Assembly: GCA_005217565.1 (NCBI GenBank)
Contig: SJCO01000011.1
Coordinates: 167,070-231,069, forward strand
Source of the DNA: Puteibacter caeruleilacunae
GTDB taxonomy: Bacteria; Bacteroidota; Bacteroidia; Bacteroidales; Prolixibacteraceae
Direction of reading: 5' to 3'
Length of the DNA: 64,000 nt
The translations under genes were made by a program, and so were the position numbers. How positions within the stretch are numbered: position 1 is the first letter of the stretch; each line of letters opens with the position of its first letter. Of the stretch, positions 47,534-56,132 are shown in pieces. The notes under the pieces are model-generated. The model saw only the letters and a program-made list of their open reading frames with translations. It ran no database searches and had not been told where the DNA came from.

Positions 47534-48726
47534 TTGAACTTAGTTATTTCAAATCCATTAATAATGAAAGTAGATAGGTATAATAAACTCGCAATTAGTC
47601 CGAATGAACATGCAATCCCTAACCCTCTTTTAAATGTTGAGGTGTTTTTAAAATGTATCATTGTATTCCATCTATTTCTCTGCCTTTTCGCGTCGATTAA
47701 TGAGCAAATAGGTTTGTCTGGTGTTATTATTAATAAATTATTACATGCAGTTTTAGTTTTAATAACAACACACTCCCGAATTTAACAAAATCTAATTTAA
47801 CAACAAAGCAAATTAAAATGAGAGTTACAAAATTCTGCAGGCGCCAAAGCCAGATCTCTAATTGATTAGAATTGAAGAGATATGATATCAAAGGGATATC
47901 CCCTATGTTACCTCCTAATGACAGAGATTTATAGTTATTCTCTACATTTTCTCTATTCAAACTTTAACTAAATTTTATCTAGAATAGAGTTTAGGTAAAA
48001 TTTAGATAAAGATTACCTAGAGTTTACCTAAAGAATGCTGGGACAGAAAAGTGGTGCTTTTCCCGTTTGAAGAATAGCCAATATTGGTTGAAAAAATCTC
48101 AATCTCGCATGGATTCAAATTCGATCGGACTGAAATATTAATCTCCACCACATTACTGATAGAGTATTCTTTTTCGACAAGATAGTAACCTCCCATAACG
48201 ATTCTATTTTTGCAATCTCCAGATAGCAATTCTCTTACTCTTCCTTACTAAGCCCCTACTTTTCCTTATCAAAGCCTCGTATTTTCTAATGTTGAGAAGG
48301 GAAAAGTAAGGCTTTGACAAGAGTTAGACAAAACTTTGACAAAGCTGAAAGTACCATTAAGCTTATCTGAAGATTTCTTCACTGGTAAGGATATAATCCA
48401 ATTCATTGTCCTAATATACGATACTACCAGAATTGGAAATGCTACACTCTGTGAAAAGTTTGAGAAGGCTCGAAGTATAAAGTTGGTATTATAACGATTT
48501 CGAAATGTTGGACTTGCAACAAAAACTGGGACAAAAAGATAAGTTGGGCATATTCAGTTTTATGGATTCGAATCATACGTTACTACCTACCTCAAAGTAA
48601 TTGTTTGTGATTATGAAACAATCAAGTTGCTAGAGTTATATTGTAGAGTGACCTTTTTCATAATGCTCTGATATAAGGGAATACTTGATATCTCTATTCC
48701 AAAACTCACTTATCATCCACCACCAA
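47534..48726. other. 1.2-kb stretch without a credible gene
   Basis: Several open frames of 60-85 codons lie here on both strands, but none has a signal peptide, family motif or consistent start. The stretch contains a dispersed repeat copy (47773-47808) and an AT-rich block with alternating TTTAGGTAAA and TTTACCTAAA (about 47990-48035). It may hold decayed gene remnants. Confidence 0.55.
47773..47808. repeat. Dispersed 36-bp repeat, copy 2
   Basis: CTCCCGAATTTAACAAAATC and the following 16 bases match 36491-36526 at 31 of 36 positions in the same orientation. Confidence 0.55.
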
Positions 48727-49104
48727 CTAGTATTTTATCCTCAGCTCCTTTGACCTAATGAAATCTTGGTCCTTCATATTATTCTTATTCTCTGAATCAT
48801 AAGGATCAAGGGATAGATAAAATTCTAATCTATCATCATCGTGTAAAAGTTTATAATCCTCAATTGTTGAAAATATGTATTTGTCTGAATAATAAAAGGA
48901 GTATTCCAGTACCTGATTAAAAATGAGTTCACAGACTACATCATCTTTTGATAAACGTATACTGATATTCAGAAGCTCTCTTTCTTCGTAAATACGAATC
49001 TCACTTATCTTTAAAGAGAGAATACCCAAATTGTTATTGGCAAACTCAATGGCTCCCAAGCCTTTTATTGTCCTAAGCTTTTCATACATCTTTTTATCGC
49101 TCAT
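48727..49104 (-). CDS. Small cytoplasmic protein of unknown function, immunity-like
   Basis: A 125-aa protein with no signal peptide. The second half (FYYSDKYIFSTIEDYKLLHDDDRLEFYLSLDPYDS...DQDFIRSKELRIKY) has the acidic, compact character of small immunity or SMI1-like proteins, but I cannot assign a family. It is 25 bp downstream of the LRR gene and probably co-transcribed. Confidence 0.55.
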   Translation of the reverse strand: MSDKKMYEKLRTIKGLGAIEFANNNLGILSLKISEIRIYEERELLNISIRLSKDDVVCELIFNQVLEYSFYYSDKYIFSTIEDYKLLHDDDRLEFYLSLDPYDSENKNNMKDQDFIRSKELRIKY

Positions 49105-49129
49105 TTTCCCTTTGCTTTTACAAGATTTT

Positions 49130-49660
49130 TCAATTGGTTTTGTTTATGTGAAATTCATGATGATGAATGATAAAACACCTATCTCCAATTTCGGTATTAA
49201 TCTTCTTGATTTCACTGGTTGATATTAAATTATCTATTAAAACTAATAATCTTAAATGAGGCAAATTGTAGATAGATTTAGGGATCTCTTCAATTTTATT
49301 ATGCATCAACCACAACTCCTCCAGTTTTTCAAGCTTATCAATCTCAACTGGTATATTGTTTAAACCACAGCGATTCAACTTGAGAATCTTAAGGTTTTCT
49401 AAATCCAAAACAATCTCTGGGAAGGATGAAAATGTATTGTTACTTAAATCCAGTTCTATCAACTGCTTTAACTCTATAATACTTTCTGGAACAGTAGCTA
49501 ATTCTTTCCCAGCCAACTGAAGAGCATAAGCTTTATCTGAGTTCCTTTGTGCCTTCTTCAGATTACGATAGACCTTATAATCTGTGTGGTTTTGTTCCAC
49601 AGCACTAAAAAAGCATAACGCGAATAATATTGGGAACACTTTTGCAATCATAACTCTCAA
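49130..49660 (-). CDS. Exported leucine-rich-repeat protein
   Basis: A 176-aa protein with a signal peptide (about 1-22). From residue 55 to 150 it has about four LRRs of the form LxxLxxLxLxxNxIxxIP (LIELDLSNNTFSSFP, LKILKLNRCGLNNIP, LEELWLMHNKIEEIP, LRLLVLIDN). Bacterial short exported LRR proteins generally mediate protein-protein binding. Function and partner are unknown. Confidence 0.75.
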   Translation of the reverse strand: MRVMIAKVFPILFALCFFSAVEQNHTDYKVYRNLKKAQRNSDKAYALQLAGKELATVPESIIELKQLIELDLSNNTFSSFPEIVLDLENLKILKLNRCGLNNIPVEIDKLEKLEELWLMHNKIEEIPKSIYNLPHLRLLVLIDNLISTSEIKKINTEIGDRCFIIHHHEFHINKTN

Positions 49661-49699
49661 TTTTTCATAGGGCTAAAATTTTGTATTCAATTGCTTAGA

Positions 49700-50238
49700 T
49701 TACAATCTTATTTTCTGTAAAATTATGAAATCTTTCAGCAACTTTTCATTGATATACTTCTTTTCTTCTGACATAACAACTTGATGAACTTTTTGTATGA
49801 TTTCCTCACCACAATGACCTTGTTCAATTGATAATGCTCTTATCAATTTATCTCCAGGATTATACGTAAAGTGTAGCGGAATTTCAACTTCCTCAAATGA
49901 TCCTGTAACATATAGCTTTAATTCTCTAGATGCAAAATAAAATAGCGATGTCATTCCATCAGACAAAGAGTATTCCTCAAAAACAATGTGTTGCGTTCCA
50001 TCTAACACTGCGATATGTCCTAAAAATTTAAAATACTCTAAACTGTTATATGTCTTATATAAAATCGTGTACTTTCCAGATTGTTCTTTTAGGAAAATGG
50101 ATATTTCAAAAAACCATCATTCTCACTTTCTACACTTTCCTGATTATATGCGAATATTAACTCATTCGATTGACAATAAGCGTTAACACTACATACAAAC
50201 AAAAAAACAGGTATAAAAGCAAAATATAATCTCCTCAT
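49700..50238 (-). pseudogene. Exported protein gene split by a one-base frameshift in a T6 run
   Basis: An ATG at 50238 starts a signal peptide (MRRLYFAFIPVFLFVCSVNAYCQ) and continues to NDGF, where the frame soon ends in a stop. The next frame continues without break through FEISIFLKEQSGKYTILYK to a normal stop at 49700. The switch falls at six Ts on the coding strand (A6 at 50108-50113); one extra T would restore a single 179-aa frame. The second part by itself would need an internal GTG at 50008 and lack a signal. It may be a true mutation, a phase-variable or slippery site, or a sequencing error. Product unknown. Confidence 0.7.
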
Positions 50239-50360
50239 TTTAACAAAATTAAATTAACAAATTTGGATTAATCTCCCCCATTCATTCTCCAAAAACGAAC
50301 TCATGATAATTTTAAAGATACTTATTTTTAGAGATATTTTTTCGATAGATGTAGCCCAAC

Positions 50361-50795
50361 TTAATATCGACTATTCATTGGAAAGATTTCTTCATCTTTA
50401 AATATTTGCTGAATGACAAAATCAAAACAAAGTCTTTCTTTTAGGGAGCCATTTCTGAAAACTTCAACATTATCAAGGATCAAGTAGTTATATCCATGAT
50501 ATTTTTTCATTACAACTCCAAGTTCCTCACAATAGAATACATCTGGAGCTTGATCTAAATTTCCATTCTCTGAAATGATAAACCTAAAAATATCAAGCTT
50601 CCTTTTCTGATACCATACGGATGAAGTTCCGTGATAATAACCATATAGGCCTTGACACTCAAAGAACTTTTCAGCGTTTTTAAGGTTCTTCAATTTGTGG
50701 ATTAAAGAATCTGGCACCATCAAACCATCGACAAAAAAATGGTTCTCTGCGAGTGGAACGGTATCAACTATAAGCCTTGAAAAACACACTGACAA
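50361..50795 (-). CDS. Small exported protein of unknown function, start uncertain
   Basis: The frame encodes about 144 aa (VPLAENHFFVDG... EEIFPMNSRY) but has no ATG. It can start only at TTG 50795 or similar. Upstream, a GTG at 50817 would give an excellent signal peptide (VIAFFILLSVCFS) if a T7 run (A7 at 50802-50808) had one T fewer. So the start may be non-standard, or the gene may carry a second homopolymer frameshift. No family was recognised. It follows the gene at 50854-51405 by about 36-58 bp. Confidence 0.5.
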   Translation of the reverse strand: MSVCFSRLIVDTVPLAENHFFVDGLMVPDSLIHKLKNLKNAEKFFECQGLYGYYHGTSSVWYQKRKLDIFRFIISENGNLDQAPDVFYCEELGVVMKKYHGYNYLILDNVEVFRNGSLKERLCFDFVIQQIFKDEEIFPMNSRY

Positions 50796-50853
50796 GAGTA
50801 TAAAAAAATGCGATCACAAGGGAGTAAATAGAGAACTCTGTCCAATAAGTTAT

Positions 50854-51405
50854 CTATTCATAATCTTCTGGATTAATTGAGTTAATAATATTGAAAAAAC
50901 AAGCTTGCATTGCAGGTTTTGCATTATGCAATTTACACTCTCTTTTCACGAATTGCTTTAATTTGTCTTTTTCATCATTCCATGAGTCTTTGGGTAGAAT
51001 CGAAATGTTCATACCTAGCTCATTAGTCAAAAAAGATATCATTTGTGACGGTTCATTTTCAAAAGTATATTTTGCAAAATGAGAAAAGTTGTTCCGGAAA
51101 ATCAATTCCAACTTCACTCCAAGATGTTCAGATAAACTCCCATCAGAATTCTGACTAATCAGATCAATTAGACCTACGTATTCAACCTTCGAAGATTTAA
51201 TGAAATGACTAGACAAACAATCTACTAATTCGATAAGGCATTCTTCATTTTCATCAGTTATTTCTGGAATCAATAATTGAGCATTTTGCTTTAAAAATGC
51301 TGTATTATCAATATTCTGCCTCATCAGTTCACATATTTTAGTTTTGCTTTCTTGCTGAAACAACAAAGTGCTCCAACTTAACATCATTATTAGAATCAGT
51401 TTCAT
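50854..51405 (-). CDS. Small exported protein of unknown function
   Basis: A 183-aa protein with a hydrophobic start (MKLILIMMLSWSTLLF) typical of a signal peptide. The body is helical, with four Cys residues (CELM, CLIELVDC, CKLH, CFF). Its start overlaps the stop of the upstream gene by 4 bp (ATGA), so the two are translationally coupled. No family was recognised. Confidence 0.6.
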   Translation of the reverse strand: MKLILIMMLSWSTLLFQQESKTKICELMRQNIDNTAFLKQNAQLLIPEITDENEECLIELVDCLSSHFIKSSKVEYVGLIDLISQNSDGSLSEHLGVKLELIFRNNFSHFAKYTFENEPSQMISFLTNELGMNISILPKDSWNDEKDKLKQFVKRECKLHNAKPAMQACFFNIINSINPEDYE

Positions 51406-51839
51406 TCATTAATTTTTACCTTCTCAATATAATTGAGATTCAAACTTGTTATATTCCACTCTGTGCTATCAAAATATTCAAACACATACTCAACATTTTC
51501 ATAAATTGAAGTATAGTCCTGAAAATCTAGCTTCTCTGACCGAATAGTCCCTCCAAGAATCAGTATACTATCTAACGAATCTAAACAATCAATAATAGCC
51601 TCAAGCTCCTCTAATCTTACTTTTTTCCCATAATCTCCAAGCTGTGTTTCTTTATTCAACTGAATCATAGTTGTATTCAGCACACTTAGGTCAGCGACAC
51701 CCTCAATACTTTCAATATACCAATCAATCATTGTACAATCTGGAACCATCAGAATCAGTTCTTTCAATAATGACAGATCAATTCCTTCTTTTGTCGTAAT
51801 CTTTTTATAATTCACACTTCCTTTATTGATTTTCTTCAT
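51402..51839 (-). CDS. Small cytoplasmic protein of unknown function
   Basis: A 145-aa acidic protein without signal peptide, of alternating helix and strand (SLLKELILMVPDCTMIDWYIESIEGV..., LEELEAIIDCLDSLDSILILGG). It is coupled to the next exported protein by a 4-bp overlap, and the pairing of one cytoplasmic and one exported small protein is typical of accessory islands. Not recognised. Confidence 0.55.
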   Translation of the reverse strand: MKKINKGSVNYKKITTKEGIDLSLLKELILMVPDCTMIDWYIESIEGVADLSVLNTTMIQLNKETQLGDYGKKVRLEELEAIIDCLDSLDSILILGGTIRSEKLDFQDYTSIYENVEYVFEYFDSTEWNITSLNLNYIEKVKINE

Positions 51840-51846
51840 TCACTTA

Positions 51847-52380
51847 CTAGTCAAATAGCGGAGGTTCAATAGGTTTGACTCCTCCATATTTAAAGAATAT
51901 TGAATCATTTTTAACCTTCTCTATTATATTCTTCACGTCATGTGACTTTCCATTAAAATGTATCAATTCCGTAACACCAGATGAATATCTCTCCAAAAAA
52001 ATTCCATATCTCTCTGTGTAGAATATCCAGACCCCTTCACCTAGTTTACCCTCTTCACATGGATAGAAGCACTTAACTCTAAGGCTAGTGTCCTGAATGT
52101 CATAACATTTCTCTCCCAAAATAGAAAAGAGATTTTCGTCCCCATCAGAATCAACTTTAATTGTATCACAATCAACCTCAACAAAGTATTGAATACTATC
52201 GTTCTGTGATAAGTAGTAAAATCGTTTCCCTTTTTCGATCCTTAATTCGTATTCTTTTGTTAGTTCATTTCCTGTGGCCAACGATTTCATCTTGTAATGA
52301 CACTCAATACTTTTTTGTGAACACCCTATGACAATTATCATGATGGGAATAATATAGCTTAATACCATTCTATTGTTCAT
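51847..52380 (-). CDS. Lipoprotein of unknown function
   Basis: The start at 52380 (MNNRMVLSYIIPIMIIVIGC, Cys 20) gives an SPII signal; the frame is open to 52407. The 177-aa product is beta-rich (FYYLSQNDSIQYFVEVDCDTIKVD, GVWIFYTERYGIFLERYSSGV), similar to small outer-membrane lipoproteins in Bacteroidota. Seven bp separate it from the next gene. Not recognised. Confidence 0.6.
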   Translation of the reverse strand: MNNRMVLSYIIPIMIIVIGCSQKSIECHYKMKSLATGNELTKEYELRIEKGKRFYYLSQNDSIQYFVEVDCDTIKVDSDGDENLFSILGEKCYDIQDTSLRVKCFYPCEEGKLGEGVWIFYTERYGIFLERYSSGVTELIHFNGKSHDVKNIIEKVKNDSIFFKYGGVKPIEPPLFD

Positions 52381-52505
52381 CTTTATCTCTTCTAACATTC
52401 GCATCATTCATATATTACGATCTCGCTCTTCGAGATCTTGAAAATTTCTGAGTTTTTCGTCTGTTTTGGAGCTCCTTATTGATATGAATTTTCAACTTAT
52501 CAAAG

Positions 52506-53153
52506 TTACCCACCATCAGACTTACCTGAAGCTCTATTTTCAAAATATTTATTCAACAGCCTGATAAATATATCTCTCACCCTCCTGTAAAAGAGCAAAT
52601 TAATAAATATCCACCAAAATACTATTGATGTAACAACAGATATATACAGACTGTGCTCGAATGAAGGGAGGATATATACAAGTACCTTAATAGCAAAAGT
52701 CACGAACAGTAAGATCTTATTTATTAAAACAAATCTGTCAAATATGGCGTCCTCTAACTCTTCTTTCAACTGCAAAATAACATCATCCTTGTCATATAAA
52801 AGGAATCTATGAATTGCAGCATATTCATGGATTATCTTATTTGTCCTGTGGTAGATTTCTATTTTGAAATCGTAAAATGTAATCATGTCATCAATAATAT
52901 CCTCATCTTCTATCCTTGATTGCTGATTTTCCCTCTGCAAAAAATATAAGTAACTATTCACATAAGATAACGCTCTAGAATATTGACCTTGATTAATTAA
53001 GCTCGCAGATATAACCTCTGCAATCAATGCTGATTCTTCATTTTGACAGTAATCTAATTCTTCGGCGTGAAGATCCCAGAATTCTATGATTTCCTTGAAT
53101 TTATTTTTTAAATAAAGTTTCTCTAGTGTTGCTTGTTTTTGTTTCAAATCCAT
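52506..53153 (-). CDS. Membrane protein with N-terminal TPR-like helices
   Basis: A 215-aa protein. The first 130 residues are helical pairs resembling TPR repeats (QATLEKLYLKNKFKEIIEFWDLHAEEL, EVISASLINQGQYSRALSYVNSYL). Two hydrophobic membrane segments follow (about 135-185), and a basic tail. The role is unknown; the topology would leave the helical domain in the cytoplasm. Confidence 0.6.
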   Translation of the reverse strand: MDLKQKQATLEKLYLKNKFKEIIEFWDLHAEELDYCQNEESALIAEVISASLINQGQYSRALSYVNSYLYFLQRENQQSRIEDEDIIDDMITFYDFKIEIYHRTNKIIHEYAAIHRFLLYDKDDVILQLKEELEDAIFDRFVLINKILLFVTFAIKVLVYILPSFEHSLYISVVTSIVFWWIFINLLFYRRVRDIFIRLLNKYFENRASGKSDGG

Positions 53154-53278
53154 ACAATGCTTTTTATACTGTTATTCACTTCAGTCGTGATAACTCTTTG
53201 TGTTTCATTTCAATCAAAATATAAATCGAACTTTTTACTCAATTCATTCCTCGATATATAAAATCATCAGATACAAGC

Positions 53279-53938
53279 TTACTTCGATTTTTGACCTGAG
53301 TTATTATCATTTAAACTCTTTGAAAACTCCTCATTAATAAGCTCATTATCATAAACTAGCTCTAATAGTTCTTTATCAAATAAAAATCCTGGAGCTGTTG
53401 GAAAAACTTTGTTCATCTTGTTATAAGAATACAAATAGAATATGACATATTCTTCCTTCTCTATTTTCGTTCGACATATTTCCTTATTACTTATATCAAT
53501 ATTTTTCAATCTGTCTTCCCCATCATAATAAACCAATTCACATTTAGATATCTTTTCATGATCATCAAGAAAGTACACCCTACAACATGGACATTCACAT
53601 TTTAAATAGGATAAAAGATAACCATCCTTGTCGTAATAATATTCTAGAATCCGATCCTCATAGTACACGTATCTAATAATAGGAGTTCCATACATTGGCC
53701 AAATATCAAAGATCTCTTGATTATGGTTAAAACTAATTTCAACCACCCTATTTAAGGAATCTGTCTTCTCCTTAATGTAAAAGTCTACTCTATTATTATA
53801 ATCAATGTTCCAGCGAACAACCGTAGGACAGGATGTGGTAGAACGAAATAGGTGGTAAAATTCTTCTCCCGCACTCATGAAGTCACAGACAAATACCATT
53901 ATTATCATCATGATAAATTTTAAACTTATCTTTTTCAT
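53279..53938 (-). CDS. Exported protein of unknown function with CxCPCC motif
   Basis: A 219-aa protein with a signal peptide (about 1-23). YYDKDGYLLSYLKCECPCCRVYFLDD contains four Cys within six residues (CECPCC), a possible metal site or disulfide knot. The YD-like pieces (YYDKDGYLLSY, YYDGEDRLKN) recall YD-repeat or MORN-like proteins. Not recognised as a family. Confidence 0.55.
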   Translation of the reverse strand: MKKISLKFIMMIIMVFVCDFMSAGEEFYHLFRSTTSCPTVVRWNIDYNNRVDFYIKEKTDSLNRVVEISFNHNQEIFDIWPMYGTPIIRYVYYEDRILEYYYDKDGYLLSYLKCECPCCRVYFLDDHEKISKCELVYYDGEDRLKNIDISNKEICRTKIEKEEYVIFYLYSYNKMNKVFPTAPGFLFDKELLELVYDNELINEEFSKSLNDNNSGQKSK

Positions 53939-53961
53939 ATCTTGAGATGTAGCTAAATGTG

Positions 53962-54378
53962 TTAATTTGACTCTTGCCTTGCTCCAATTTCGTTATCTAG
54001 CTCTTCTTCCTGTTGATATGCCGATACACGATTTAGGCAAATCCACTTACATCTGAAGAAAAACGTTCCTTCAAGAGAGAATGTCAAGTAATTCTGATCT
54101 TTTGATACTAAGATACTCCCCTTGTTATCGTAGTTCCACTTTTCAATATTAATGGTCTCAATTTCAATTAAGGTTAATTCAATCTGTACTGTATTACATT
54201 GCCGAGCTATCCATTTTTCAGGAGGATCTTTTGGATATTCACTCAAATCGATTAATAAATTAGCACTGGCACCATCCACCAATGTGACTTGATTTATATA
54301 CACATCTTCTAATGATGGCAGCTCAGATTTATATATCGCGTAAATCGTCTCTGGATTCATAATAAGGTTTAACCACAT
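53962..54378 (-). CDS. Imm50-like immunity protein
   Basis: A 138-aa cytoplasmic protein. The pattern (MWLNLIMNPETIYAIYKSELPSLEDVYIN, DLSEYPKDPPEKWIARQCNTVQIELTLIEIETINIEKW) matches the Imm50 family as I remember it: N-terminal Trp, PSL, PP-KW and N-VQI positions. Imm50 proteins neutralise toxins of polymorphic (T6SS, T7SS or CDI-like) systems. No toxin gene is in the window, so it may protect against a toxin made elsewhere or by rivals. ATG at 54360 is an alternative start. Confidence 0.55.
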   Translation of the reverse strand: MWLNLIMNPETIYAIYKSELPSLEDVYINQVTLVDGASANLLIDLSEYPKDPPEKWIARQCNTVQIELTLIEIETINIEKWNYDNKGSILVSKDQNYLTFSLEGTFFFRCKWICLNRVSAYQQEEELDNEIGARQESN

Positions 54379-54808
54379 AGTAGCAATTTTGGTCCAGCCA
54401 ATTAAGTCTTTTTGTATTTTCCAATATCATAAAGATAATATTAAGTTTAGTTATTCAAGCAAGTGGATTAACGTTTCGTATGAAACAGGTCGATGGATTT
54501 ACCGCGGAAGGAAAGGTTTAAGAGCAATTGGTTATGGGGGTATACGTCGGTGGTTTTCACTTGTGTGCATTATATGCCCCGGCTTACAAGCGCTTGGTCG
54601 TGGGCAAAAAAAATAGCATACCGTGTCGGCATGCGGAGCCTCGACAGCAGACGAGTCTAAAATCAAATCTTTAGGCCATGGTATACGCAATGGTCTCCTG
54701 CAAAAAGCAACTGTAATAAATTCATTGCTTTTTGCAGAAGGTCTAGATCTTTTTGTCTCGCTTTTGTACGAAAAAAAATTAGAGAAGCCCGTTCAGCTTG
54801 CAAAGCCA
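54379..54808. other. 430-bp gene-free block with GC-rich core and inverted repeat
   Basis: Between the Imm50-like start and the TolC stop lies non-coding DNA richer in G+C than its surroundings around 54480-54690 (for example GTGTCGGCATGCGGAGCCTC). It contains a palindrome CAAGCGCTTG and a strong inverted repeat at 54698-54737, and its right end resembles the block at 62.75 kb. No transposase is present. Confidence 0.55.
54698..54737. repeat. 13-bp perfect inverted repeat
   Basis: CTGCAAAAAGCAA (54698-54710) and TTGCTTTTTGCAG (54725-54737) are exact inverted copies separated by 14 bp. The right arm and the TTTTTGTCTCG that follows belong to a dispersed repeat family also seen at 62751-62803. 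Confidence 0.7.
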
Positions 54809-56131
54809 CTACTTCTGCAGCATTAATCCCGTTAATTTTAATAACTCAGTTTCCTTCAATTTAACCATAAACGAGGCATTAATTATACGCAGTTTGGCAT
54901 TCAACAAATCAAGTTCTGATTGTCGTAAATCAGTACTACTAATTAAGCCATTATTGAAATCTATTTTACTCCTTTGGTAGCTTTGTTCGAATGTACCCAG
55001 ATTAGATTCATCAATATGTAAATCTTCTTGAGCCTGAGTATATTCATCATATGTGTTGCAGAAATCGGCTAACACCTTTTGCCTTACTTCCAGCTTGTAT
55101 ATTTCGTTTTGATACACTTTTATTTGCGCGTTTTGAATATTCCTGTCAATGCGTTTACCATCGAAAATGTTGAATCGGAGTCCCACGCCAAGGTTCCAAC
55201 CCGATTGAGTATTTTGTTTAAATAATCCTGCATCGTTTTTCTGATCGTAATACTTATAGCCTCCATTTATAATAACTTTCGGCATCCGCTGAGCTTTGAA
55301 ACCTTTTATATCATATTGAGCAATGACGATTCCTTTATCAGCCAGTTGAATTAAGGTGTTGTTGGTTTCTAATGTATGTTTTAAATCAGACTTCGACAAG
55401 AATTGATAAAAACATAAATCTTCTTCCACCCTATAATTGGTTGATAAATCGCATCCCATATAAGCTTTAAGGTTGGTTTTTGCTGTTTTGTACTTCATTA
55501 ACGATCTTCGTAAGGCCACGCTGTCATTCTTAAGATGCACCTGCGCCCTTAATACATCGGTGCGATTTTTAACGCCAAACTTAAAATCACTTTTACTACG
55601 CTTAAGCTGTTCTCTACTTATCTGTAATTGCTCTTCGTACACGTCAATACTCGTTTGTTCAATAGCCACTTGCAGATATAGATTGATGGTATGCTGAACC
55701 GAATTTTCAATTACATTCTGAGTTTCCAATTGACTCATCCCATTAATGGCTAGTAACTTTGCCAGCCTATGATAACCTCCAAAGCCATCAAATAAAGTAT
55801 ATTCAGCTTTTATGGCGGCAGTAAGTGTTTTGCTTGCCGCTCCATCTTCATCTTTGTTAATTGCCTCGCCTTCTGATGTAAACGGAAAAATATCAATATC
55901 CGAATTGTTATTGGCATAATCATATCCCCCCTCTGTGTAAATATGAGGAAGTAAACCGGCATTACCTTTGGTGGCATTGTTCAACGACACCTTATTGTTT
56001 AGAGAAGCTATCTGAATCTGGTAGTTATTTGTTAGTGTAGAGTCAATAGCTTGCGATAAGGTTAGGTGTTCTTGTGCAACAAGGGTTACACAAAAACACA
56101 AGTTAAATAATATAAAGTTTATCAATCTCAT
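54809..56131 (-). CDS. TolC-family outer-membrane efflux protein (RND system 2)
   Basis: A 440-aa protein with a signal peptide (MRLINFILFNLCFCVTLVAQ). The paired helical OEP repeats are visible: HLTLSQAIDSTLTNNYQIQIASL at the start and INASFMVKLKETELLKLTGLM at the end. It is the last gene of the MarR-controlled RND operon, 1 bp after the pump gene. Confidence 0.93.
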   Translation of the reverse strand: MRLINFILFNLCFCVTLVAQEHLTLSQAIDSTLTNNYQIQIASLNNKVSLNNATKGNAGLLPHIYTEGGYDYANNNSDIDIFPFTSEGEAINKDEDGAASKTLTAAIKAEYTLFDGFGGYHRLAKLLAINGMSQLETQNVIENSVQHTINLYLQVAIEQTSIDVYEEQLQISREQLKRSKSDFKFGVKNRTDVLRAQVHLKNDSVALRRSLMKYKTAKTNLKAYMGCDLSTNYRVEEDLCFYQFLSKSDLKHTLETNNTLIQLADKGIVIAQYDIKGFKAQRMPKVIINGGYKYYDQKNDAGLFKQNTQSGWNLGVGLRFNIFDGKRIDRNIQNAQIKVYQNEIYKLEVRQKVLADFCNTYDEYTQAQEDLHIDESNLGTFEQSYQRSKIDFNNGLISSTDLRQSELDLLNAKLRIINASFMVKLKETELLKLTGLMLQK

Positions 56132-56132
56132 T

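Noticed and set aside
47534-47785. Plus-strand open frame of 83 codons
   Set aside because: It begins one base beyond the frame of the DUF4419 gene, has no signal, family motif or consistent start context, and overlaps a dispersed repeat.
48017-48229. Minus-strand open frame of 70 codons
   Set aside because: No recognisable domain, no neighbour spacing typical of an operon, and AT-rich composition; perhaps a remnant but not supportable as a gene.
48233-48345. Apparent inverted repeat of CTTTTCCTTATCAAAGCC and GGAAAAGTAAGGCTTTGAC
   Set aside because: The sub-blocks are in a different order in the two halves, so no continuous stem can form; weak similarity only.
49700-50008. Reading the frameshifted gene as a separate 102-aa gene starting at GTG 50008
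   Set aside because: The same frame continues coherently upstream of that GTG to the T6 tract, and the signal peptide lies in the other frame, so a split single gene explains the data better.
54389-54616. Plus-strand open frame of 75 codons in the GC-shifted block
   Set aside because: The product is basic and low in structure, and the region has repeat-like character; it is more likely part of a non-coding element.
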